A stretch of 11,725 bases of DNA from the NCBI GenBank assembly GCA_021647535.1, contig JAKIUO010000092.1, positions 1 through 11,725 of the forward strand, written 5' to 3'. This document shows, in pieces, positions 7,252 through 11,725 of this stretch (position 1 is its first letter; the number at the start of each line of letters is the position of its first letter). Under the pieces are notes generated by a model, which ran no database searches, had not been told where the DNA came from, and saw only the letters and a program-made list of their open reading frames with translations. The DNA is from Hyphomicrobiaceae bacterium (lineage in GTDB: Bacteria; Pseudomonadota; Alphaproteobacteria; Rhizobiales; JAKIUO01). The translations under genes and the position numbers were made by a program.

Positions 7252-7286
7252 ATCTTTCTCCTGTAAATTTCGAGGGAACTGAAAGG

Positions 7287-7901
7287 TTAGACCAGAACGC
7301 CGTCAGCACCGGATTTGGCCACATCACCATCGCTATCCATGCCGCCCTTGAAATGGGCCGGTCGCGTGCCATTATCCAGCCGCGTTTTGCCATCTGTGAG
7401 GATTTCCGCAGCTGTCACGACGACGCGCTTGCCGCCAACCTTGATCTCAATGCTACCGTCAGCCACATTAAGCGTGGCGTTGCCTATGCTGATCGTCAGA
7501 CCGTCCGAACGCTCAATAATGCTCAGCTTGCCGACCTTGCGGCCGTGGGCCTTTTTATCAGTGCTGATCTGCGGATGTTTGTCACGATAACCTGCTGGCG
7601 TAATCCATGAGTTTTCACCGACTTCGCCATCGCGCGACAAAACATGCACCTGCTGGCCCTTGATCAGTGGTGACCATGTGGAAACACCCTCAATATCAGC
7701 GTCCTTGCTCCAACCCGCCTGTTCAGCCATAGGGATCCAAGGCGTTTTGACGGGCTTGCCGTCCTGCCCCTGATTGATCTGCACTCGGTAACGACCTTTG
7801 TCATAATCAACATCGCTGATCGTGCCGGTTTGGATGACATTGGCCATGCGGCGCTCCAGCTCGGTGACCCGACGCACAAGCTCTCGAAACTCTTCAATCA
7901 T
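7287..7901 (-). CDS. V: Baseplate assembly protein V (central spike)
   Basis: A 204-residue protein of the P2 gpV / Mu gp45 family, the membrane-piercing spike under the tail tube. Residues 1-20 form a short charged coiled coil (EEFRELVRRVTELERRM). The OB-fold signature follows: IQTGTISDVDYDKGRYRVQI, KTPWIPMAEQAGWSKD and TWSPLIKGQQVHVLSRDGEV. The C-terminal part is a beta-helix-like run (GLTISIGNATLNVADGSIEI, KVGGKRVVVTAAEI) ending RPAHFKGGMDSDGDVAKSGA. I do not see the HxH iron-binding apex motif of P2 gpV. The start overlaps the upstream stop as ATGA (7901-7898). gpV, gpW, gpJ and gpI follow in P2 order, with the 49-residue gene inserted between V and W. Confidence 0.92.
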   Translation of the reverse strand: MIEEFRELVRRVTELERRMANVIQTGTISDVDYDKGRYRVQINQGQDGKPVKTPWIPMAEQAGWSKDADIEGVSTWSPLIKGQQVHVLSRDGEVGENSWITPAGYRDKHPQISTDKKAHGRKVGKLSIIERSDGLTISIGNATLNVADGSIEIKVGGKRVVVTAAEILTDGKTRLDNGTRPAHFKGGMDSDGDVAKSGADGVLV

Positions 7902-8575
7902 GCCCCACCTGCTACGCCATAAACAACACGCAGCGCCTTGAACGAGCTTTGTGGAATCATCAGGCGGGCGGCGTCGACATCGGCCCTGTGGCGGCCTGTG
8001 TTACGGTTGGCAAAATCACGCAATTGCGGCACCGCAGCAGCGTAATAGTCATCCCTCTCCATCAGGCCAAACAGGCGGTCAATAGCAACAATCGTCTCCC
8101 CTTGCGTATCAGCCAACAGACGCACGCTCAGCAATAATTGTCGGGCGGCAAGGCGCTGGTCGGTCTCAACCCCGAATACACCACGCTGCGAGGAGGTTTT
8201 GACAATATCAAAGGCCAGCGTGCGCCAGATATCAGCGGCCTCATTGTCTGGTTCTCTCAAGACATCCATGATCTCCGCTTCCAGCAGATCAAGATTGAGC
8301 TCCAGCATGGGATCCGTGGTTGGCGTCCACAATTGCGGTTCCTTGCCGTCCCTTTGTTCCAGTACACTCACCGCGCATTCAATCACCAGATTGACCTGAC
8401 GTTCATCGCCGGGCATATCCTCATCAGTATAAACCGAGATAACCGGCACCGCCTCATCACGCACCAGCTCGTCGATGGTGACGTTGCGACTGTCAAACAC
8501 CGCCTCACCTGCATGGGTGCGCCCCTTCAGAGCCAGCACTGTAGCAATCCGCAAGGCCAGACGATTAAGGCTCAT
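7898..8575 (-). CDS. Tail-terminator-like (gpU-type) phage protein
   Basis: A 225-residue protein. The start, LNRLALRIATVLALKGRTHA, is followed by VFDSRNVTIDELV, VPVISVYTDED and a VNLVIECAV strand. The layout (N-terminal helix, V.dSr...i.el, P.i.VYtd.e, then a beta strand and LELNLDLLEAEI) fits the lambda gpU-like tail terminator / minor tail family, which caps the tail tube and docks it to the head. At 225 residues it is longer than lambda gpU (about 130), and its C-terminal half has no signature I recognise. It overlaps the FII-like gene upstream by ATGA (8575-8572) and gpV downstream by ATGA. The function comes from pattern and position only. Confidence 0.6.
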   Translation of the reverse strand: MSLNRLALRIATVLALKGRTHAGEAVFDSRNVTIDELVRDEAVPVISVYTDEDMPGDERQVNLVIECAVSVLEQRDGKEPQLWTPTTDPMLELNLDLLEAEIMDVLREPDNEAADIWRTLAFDIVKTSSQRGVFGVETDQRLAARQLLLSVRLLADTQGETIVAIDRLFGLMERDDYYAAAVPQLRDFANRNTGRHRADVDAARLMIPQSSFKALRVVYGVAGGA

Positions 8576-8952
8576 GTCACCCTCTTCAAAAGCATTTCAT
8601 AACGAGCCCCATCCAGCCAGACATTCATAACCTGCCAGACCTGCCCATTCTCGCGCTTCAGCACATCTTCAGCCCGAGGCGCCGCGCCCTTGAACTGTCG
8701 CTTGTCAACCGACAGTTCAGCCCGGCGCACAGAAACCTGCGAGTGAAACTTCGCCTCACGCCCATTGCCCGCCTTGAAACCCCTCACCTCCCCCTCGAAA
8801 TCCAGAACTCCAACCAGATCAGGAATAGCCGGACGCCCGGGATCCGCCACAGCCCCCTTGATGCTCCCCGCAACCATCGGCCGATAATCAAGCACCTCCC
8901 CCATCACCGGATCGATGGCATCCGAAAGCATCCGATCCAAATCACCCCACAT
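8572..8952 (-). CDS. Head-tail joining protein (lambda FII-like)
   Basis: A 126-residue protein starting MWGDLDRMLSDAIDPVMGE. The start at 8952 is chosen because AAGGAGA lies just upstream of that ATG. The frame is open further, to 9096, but that stretch is the hairpin-rich intergenic region and does not look like protein. The middle and end (GVLDFEGEVRG, then a QVSVRRAEL strand, EDVLKRENGQVWQVMNVWLDG and LLKRV) match the lambda FII / small beta-barrel head-tail connector pattern: G[VI].D.e....a...VR..el....p..gD.l...g..w.V..V..DG...L.L.R. Such proteins bridge the portal vertex and the tail. It is the first intact gene after the lost capsid genes and begins the coupled tail operon. Keeping a joining protein without a capsid gene is odd; it may be a relic or may cap the tail. 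Confidence 0.65.
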   Translation of the reverse strand: MWGDLDRMLSDAIDPVMGEVLDYRPMVAGSIKGAVADPGRPAIPDLVGVLDFEGEVRGFKAGNGREAKFHSQVSVRRAELSVDKRQFKGAAPRAEDVLKRENGQVWQVMNVWLDGARYEMLLKRVT

Positions 8953-8976
8953 ATGCGTCTCCTTGCTGTGCCAATG

Positions 8977-9095
8977 AGCGCCTATCGGCGCTGCGCTCGC
9001 CGCGCGGGCATCTTTGCAGATGGCAGGAAAGGGCCAGCCCCTTCCAACCCCATTTGATATTGGGGTCTGGGGATTATTCCCCAGCGGCGAGCGCA
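8977..9095. repeat. Nested hairpin cluster with 12-bp outer stem
   Basis: The region between the capsid remnant and the FII-like gene is unusually rich in inverted repeats. A 12-bp perfect outer stem pairs TGCGCTCGCCGC (8992-9003) with GCGGCGAGCGCA (9084-9095). Inside it, in plus-strand order, are CATCT/AGATG (9009-9013 and 9018-9022), GGAAAGGG/CCCCTTCC (9026-9033 and 9038-9045, fully pairable with one G-U only on the minus-strand RNA), ACCCCA/TGGGGT (9047-9052 and 9061-9066) and CTGGGGA/TCCCCAG (9067-9073 and 9078-9084). Adjacent outside is AGCGCC/GGCGCT with a 4-base loop (8977-8992). It could be a structured leader for the tail operon, an RNA processing site, or a mobile palindromic repeat. 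I see no promoter in it. Confidence 0.6.
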
Positions 9096-9110
9096 TCCGC
9101 GTCAGCGGAC

Positions 9111-9307
9111 CTACTTGATGGTGATCTGATGCAAGACCTCAGGGCGCGTGCACAGTGAGATGGCATTCATCTGGGCCTCCAGATTGCGGCCCTTTCCGTT
9201 TGGCAGAGTCCTCAAACAGCGCAGCGATAGGACAGGCATAATGCGTATTGGCGGGCGTAGCGTGGCAGGCCGGTTGTGTTGACGGTGTCTTCGTAATCGG
9301 CGGGGCC
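9111..9307 (-). pseudogene. Major capsid protein (E-type), frame-broken C-terminal remnant
   Basis: On the minus strand, one frame reads GPADYEDTVNTTGLPRYARQ (9307 down to about 9248) and stops at 9212. A different frame reads LPNGKGRNLEAQMNAISLCT and then RPEVLHQITIK before a TAG at 9113-9111. Together these match the C-terminus of capsid E-type major head proteins as I remember it: yaPADy.eTVNT.GlPrYAkQ, then NGKG..LE.QmN.l..CTRP.VL. The frame changes between about 9248 and 9205, where the sequence is either inserted or shifted. Upstream of 9307 no capsid sequence is recognisable. No start or ribosome site exists for it, so it cannot make a capsid. It marks where the capsid gene used to be. 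Confidence 0.75.
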
Positions 9308-9560
9308 AGGACAGGCGCGCTTCAAGGCCAAGATCTGCATACAGCACTGTTTTCCACAGCATAGCAACAGCATGTAATGTCCATTTTTCCATTGACAATC
9401 AGCGCATTGCATCCCTGCAACACACCGCACAAAGATAATCCGCACCAACACCCTCTTGACGTGCGCCCCCCCCACCCATGCAACCATAAGGTGTCACAAA
9501 ACGTTAACACAAGCAGGGGAGCCACCGGCAAAAACCGGCCTCCCACAATAGGAGTTTATC
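9308..9560. other. Non-coding junction upstream of the plus-strand island
   Basis: No gene is supported here. The minus-strand open frames are short and low in resemblance to anything. Contents are a TTGACA (9392-9397) without a good -10, a TTGACG (9456-9461), a run of eight C (9466-9473), and an imperfect hairpin in which GGGAG (9517-9521) and CCGG (9525-9528) pair with CCGG (9535-9538) and CTCCC (9540-9544). The AGGAG ribosome site (9550-9554) of the first island gene lies directly after the hairpin. The left end of the inserted island probably falls in this stretch. Confidence 0.5.
9456..9484 (+). promoter_or_regulatory. Weak candidate promoter for the cargo island
   Basis: TTGACG (9456-9461), spacer of 17 and TGCAAC (9479-9484). 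The -35 is good; the -10 matches only about three of six consensus bases. It is listed because it is the best pair upstream of the first island gene and because the spacer contains a run of eight C. Confidence 0.22.
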
Positions 9561-9848
9561 ATGCACAAATCAATCATTTCTCTTGCCAGCGCCCTCACCC
9601 TCGCCGCCCTTGCCACCAGCCCGACAATCGCCGCCGAACCGGCCAAGGCCCCGACAAATAAGGCGGAGTGTATGAAGTTGTTGCGTGGTTTTGCGGAAAT
9701 CGCCGATTCTGGAAATGTAACGCGCAAAGCTCTTGCTCAAGCACGTCCCATGGGCCGCGCTATGGGCGTATATTGCCGGGCTGAACGTTTCAAAGATGCC
9801 TTCGATCTGTATCAGAAAATCTCAAAAACACTGACGGCTAAAAAGTAA
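9561..9848 (+). CDS. Small secreted protein with two cysteines
   Basis: A 95-residue protein, not recognised. Residues 1-25 are a signal peptide (MHKSIISLASALTLAALATS, then PTIAA) with a likely cut after Ala-Ala before EPAKAP, so the mature protein is about 70 residues and periplasmic or exported. The mature part has exactly two Cys (C37 in AECMKL, C72 in VYCRAE) that could form one disulfide, two helical segments and a basic Lys-rich end (SKTLTAKK). AGGAG sits 6 bases before the ATG. It is the first gene of a plus-strand trio facing against the phage operon and ends 50 bases before the next start. I would call it a cargo ('moron') gene of unknown function. Confidence 0.75.
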   Translation: MHKSIISLASALTLAALATSPTIAAEPAKAPTNKAECMKLLRGFAEIADSGNVTRKALAQARPMGRAMGVYCRAERFKDAFDLYQKISKTLTAKK

Positions 9849-9898
9849 ACGCACAAGATCACAGTCTTCGCAGACATTCTTTGAAAAAGGAAACGACA

Positions 9899-10732
9899 AT
9901 GTTCAACTCACTTCGCTCCGGAAATGGAGCGATGGTTTTCATGACTGCCACTATGGCTGTCATAATAGCCACAACATCGCCAGCATCAGCCTGGGGATTT
10001 GACTGGTTTGCCCCAGTCTCTAACTGGTTATTTGGTACAGCTGAAGAAACTGTTCTAACAGATTATTCAGCTGGCACCACATCAGGAAGCTATCTTGAAG
10101 ACGCTATGACACTCGTCGAGCAAAGATATACACTTCGAAAACAAGGAAATGAGGCCAAAATATTTCTGGCCGATGCAGTCAAAGAATTCCGCTCCAATGG
10201 GGCGAATGAAGTTGATGTAAGTATTTTTCTTGATGAACTGGACTATGAATTTGAATTTCGTACCTATGAAAATGACAATGGTCTTATATTGACTTCGGCA
10301 ACTGCTGGATATGCACTTTGTGCTGGCCCACAAGCAGTGCCGTGTGGTGCTGCTGTTTCCGTTGTTGTAATCGCCCAATTGTGGTTGTTTAGTTCGCAGG
10401 GACAAAAGGCCGTAAATGCGACAAAGTCATGGATTACCAGTCATATGAGTTCTAATAATATGGCTACTCAAGATGCTGATAGCGTCGAGGCCGCTGACTG
10501 GAAAGCCCCCAGCAGCGTAGTAAATGAGTGGGGTGTGCCGAACTATCCTTCTGGCACGGGGGGCCCAGGCTCATCATTTTGTGCCAAAGTAAGAAGATAC
10601 TGTGATTCTTATTGTAGCTATCTCGCGCTTCAGATAGAAATGAAGTTCACCCCAAGCGGTGCAGGAAGCAGGCAGGACCATTTCAATCATTGCACCAATC
10701 GATGCCAGAGTTTTTTTAACTGCAGATTGTGA
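9899..10732 (+). CDS. Secreted/membrane Cys-rich protein with twin CX3C C-terminus
   Basis: A 277-residue protein, not recognised. ATG 9899 is chosen because AAGGA lies 7 bases upstream; a TTG at 9881 in frame would add six residues. Residues 1-31 are a signal peptide or anchor ending SPASA before WGFDWF. Residues 40-125 are helical and acidic. Residues 129-165 form one long hydrophobic stretch (LILTSATAGYAL, VSVVVIAQLWLF) holding C141 and C149, long enough for a membrane hairpin. A polar linker leads to a Cys-rich end with C228, C235, C239, C265, C269 and C275: two CX3C motifs separated by 25 residues, flanked by one further Cys on each side. This resembles a disulfide-stapled helical hairpin. 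Eight Cys in all suits full pairing in the periplasm. A run of seven T at 10711-10717 lies within the last codons. Possible roles include a pore-forming effector or a surface exclusion factor, both inferred. Base composition is AT-richer than the tail genes, suggesting separate origin. Confidence 0.75.
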   Translation: MFNSLRSGNGAMVFMTATMAVIIATTSPASAWGFDWFAPVSNWLFGTAEETVLTDYSAGTTSGSYLEDAMTLVEQRYTLRKQGNEAKIFLADAVKEFRSNGANEVDVSIFLDELDYEFEFRTYENDNGLILTSATAGYALCAGPQAVPCGAAVSVVVIAQLWLFSSQGQKAVNATKSWITSHMSSNNMATQDADSVEAADWKAPSSVVNEWGVPNYPSGTGGPGSSFCAKVRRYCDSYCSYLALQIEMKFTPSGAGSRQDHFNHCTNRCQSFFNCRL

Positions 10733-10757
10733 TGTCGAAGTAAAGGAATGAGAATAA

Positions 10758-11003
10758 ATGAAGAAACTACTAGCTGATGCCATTTTTCAAAATACCAGCG
10801 CTGCAAGCACTGCGATTGATGCAATCATTGAGGCCTGCCACAAAGATCTGGATAAAACCGATATGGAAAGAATAAGGCTAATAAAGTCATGCGGTAAAAT
10901 ATTCAGTGAGATAAAAGAAATTGACGATTATCTTGCTGACAATTTTCCTGATCTAGCCAAAAAATACAGACCGCATAGTTACGGTGATGACGGTAATTCC
11001 TAA
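10758..11003 (+). CDS. Small helical cytoplasmic protein, candidate partner of the Cys-rich protein
   Basis: An 81-residue protein, not recognised. It has no signal peptide. It is almost all helix: MKKLLADAIFQNTSAASTAI, AIIEACHKDLDKTDMERIRL, then SCGKIFSEIKEIDDYLADNF, with a polar end (YRPHSYGDDGNS). It starts 25 bases after the Cys-rich gene, with AAGGA 10 bases ahead of the ATG. It is strongly AT-rich. A small soluble helical protein directly behind a secreted or membrane protein is the layout of bacteriocin-immunity pairs, but also of many unrelated operons; nothing in the sequence proves the link. Its stop is 10 bases before the island's terminator, so it is the last gene of the island. 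Confidence 0.7.
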   Translation: MKKLLADAIFQNTSAASTAIDAIIEACHKDLDKTDMERIRLIKSCGKIFSEIKEIDDYLADNFPDLAKKYRPHSYGDDGNS

Positions 11004-11013
11004 TTCCAATAAC

Positions 11014-11044
11014 GGGCCGGGCTTATAGCTCGGCCCATTTTTTT
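11014..11044 (+). terminator. Intrinsic terminator of the cargo island
   Basis: GGGCCGGGC (11014-11022), loop TTATA, GCTCGGCCC (11028-11036), then A and seven T (11038-11044). The stem is nine pairs with one G-U. It is one-directional: the minus-strand side is followed by GTTATTGG, not a T run. It closes the plus-strand island just before the truncated protease gene. Confidence 0.93.
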
Positions 11045-11214
11045 GTCGAAGTATTTTCTGGCAAAAAATAACCTGCAGAGTAACGCTGCAAAGCCTGCTC
11101 ACTGATGCCGATACGTGGCCCCAGCACCCAAAGCAGCACCTCGGCCTTTTGCGGGTGCAAAAGCAGCGTGGTATTGAGCATGCGGCTTGCTATTTCGGGT
11201 AAATGGTTGGTCAT
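11023..11214 (-). pseudogene. Head maturation protease (lambda gpC-like), N-terminal fragment
   Basis: A 63-residue frame overlapping the portal stop by ATGA (11214-11211). Its first ~42 residues (NHLPEIASRMLNTTLLLHPQ, KAEVLLWVLGPRIGISEQAL) align with the lambda gpC N-terminus from memory (LPHIAS..fN.PLmLeP..A.V....L...lGIS). gpC-type proteins are S49-family head proteases of about 300-440 residues that also yield the scaffold. Here the frame continues as QRYSAGYFLPENTSTKKWAE and stops within the plus-strand terminator, so the catalytic domain is absent. The ATGA coupling to portal and the conserved start show this was once a normal head operon. The cut lies roughly between 11045 and 11090. 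Confidence 0.75.
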
Positions 11215-11725
11215 TTGCTGTCCTTTTTATTATCGCCGCCGCCGTCCGCATCCGGTTCAGAGAACAGCAGATCGCTGTTGACCTCCCACGGATCGAGGCC
11301 CTTGTCGGCCATATATTCGACCTCCAGCACGCGCTGATCGACGACATCCTCCCAGTTCAACCCCTGCTCGGCGCAGATGCTTTCCAGCGTCTCGACGCCC
11401 ATTTGCAGACCGATCTGCTGGGCCTTGCGTTCCTTGACCGGGTCGATCATCGGCTTGCCCCAGCCATAGAACTGGCCTTTTAGAAGAGCATCGCGGGCGG
11501 TATAGAAATCATCTATGCCCTCGGGCAGCTCAATCTCGCCGGAGACAATCTCCTCTTCCAGCCAGGCATCAACGGCAGGCCACATCCAGCCGTGGATCAG
11601 CATTTCGCGCTTGGCCATATAATGCCGCCACACGTCCTGCAGGGCGCTTCTGGCAGCAGAATAATTGACATCGGAGTAATTCTGCGAGAGCGCCGTGATC
11701 GGCGTGCCGGTGCCCGCCGCAATCT
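11211..11725 (-). CDS. Phage portal protein (lambda gpB family), C-terminal part
   Basis: The frame is open from the right edge to a stop at 11211, giving 170 visible residues; its start is outside the window. The visible part opens AAGTGTPITALSQNYSDVNY and SAARSALQDVWRHY, the classic lambda-family portal segment (G.p...Ls.dYS.vNYSsaRaal). It then has IDPVKERKAQQIGLQMGVET and LESICAEQGLNWEDVVDQR, the C-terminal helix with the Q-R/A-E ending typical of the family, and a final acidic-Gly tail (SEPDADGGGDNKKDSK). The portal forms the dodecameric DNA gate of the capsid and binds terminase and head-tail connectors. It appears intact in the part seen, although the capsid genes downstream are lost. 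The GTG at 11633 is internal, not a start. Confidence 0.92.
   Translation of the reverse strand, partial: IAAGTGTPITALSQNYSDVNYSAARSALQDVWRHYMAKREMLIHGWMWPAVDAWLEEEIVSGEIELPEGIDDFYTARDALLKGQFYGWGKPMIDPVKERKAQQIGLQMGVETLESICAEQGLNWEDVVDQRVLEVEYMADKGLDPWEVNSDLLFSEPDADGGGDNKKDSK

Noticed and set aside
8953..9096. 48-residue N-terminal extension of the FII-like protein
   Set aside because: The strong AAGGAGA site fits the ATG at 8952. The upstream stretch is a hairpin cluster with no protein-like composition.
9212..9487. 91-residue minus-strand ORF and overlapping 95-residue ORF as intact genes
   Set aside because: Each holds only part of the capsid C-terminus in a different frame and lacks a ribosome site, so they are treated as a single pseudogene remnant.
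9881..9898. TTG 9881 as start of the Cys-rich protein
   Set aside because: AAGGA at 9887-9891 is inside that extension and is correctly placed for ATG 9899, which also gives a normal signal peptide.
11099..11347. 82-residue minus ORF overlapping portal and protease fragment
   Set aside because: It lies in a different frame across two coupled genes with no ribosome site, and is a shadow.

Overview
The window is a tail-and-baseplate segment of a prophage (or prophage-derived particle), read almost entirely from the minus strand, with a short plus-strand cargo island where the capsid genes should be. The host is probably an alphaproteobacterium: GC is moderate, and the tail protein I and DUF4815-type proteins resemble those of prophages in that class. 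This assignment rests on recalled family resemblance and is not firm.

Layout from right to left, the direction of minus-strand transcription. (1) 11725-11211 is the C-terminal part of a lambda-type portal protein. (2) 11214-11023 is only the first ~42 recognisable residues of a lambda gpC-like head protease, ending at a foreign terminator. (3) 9561-11003 is a three-gene plus-strand island: a small secreted protein, a secreted or membrane Cys-rich protein and a small helical protein. It is AT-richer than its flanks and closed by a strong intrinsic terminator. (4) 9307-9111 is a frame-broken C-terminal remnant of a capsid E-type major head protein. (5) 9095-8977 is a cluster of nested hairpins. 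(6) 8952 to 1 is an unbroken tail module: FII-like head-tail joining protein, gpU-like tail terminator, gpV spike, a 49-residue protein, gpW/gp25 wedge, gpJ, tail protein I with a huge Trp-rich extension, a gp53-like structural protein, and a DUF4815-type protein split over two reading frames. The second frame runs off the left edge.

Most tail genes overlap by 1 or 4 bases (ATGA, TTGA, TGATG), so they are probably one translationally coupled operon. The proteins would form the baseplate of a contractile tail: gpV the spike, gpW and gpJ the wedges, gpI and the following proteins the periphery that carries or is the receptor-binding structure.

Two things stand out. First, the tail protein I gene (3312-5654) carries an extension of roughly 570 residues holding most of its ~83 tryptophans. 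Twenty-four of these are consecutive at exactly five-residue spacing, followed by a second repeat class of about 21 residues with Asp-Asp pairs. I know of no named family like this. Second, the protease, the decoration protein and nearly all of the capsid gene are missing and replaced by the cargo island, while the tail genes remain open. That suggests either a defective prophage or a capsidless, tailocin-like particle with a novel Trp-repeat fibre.
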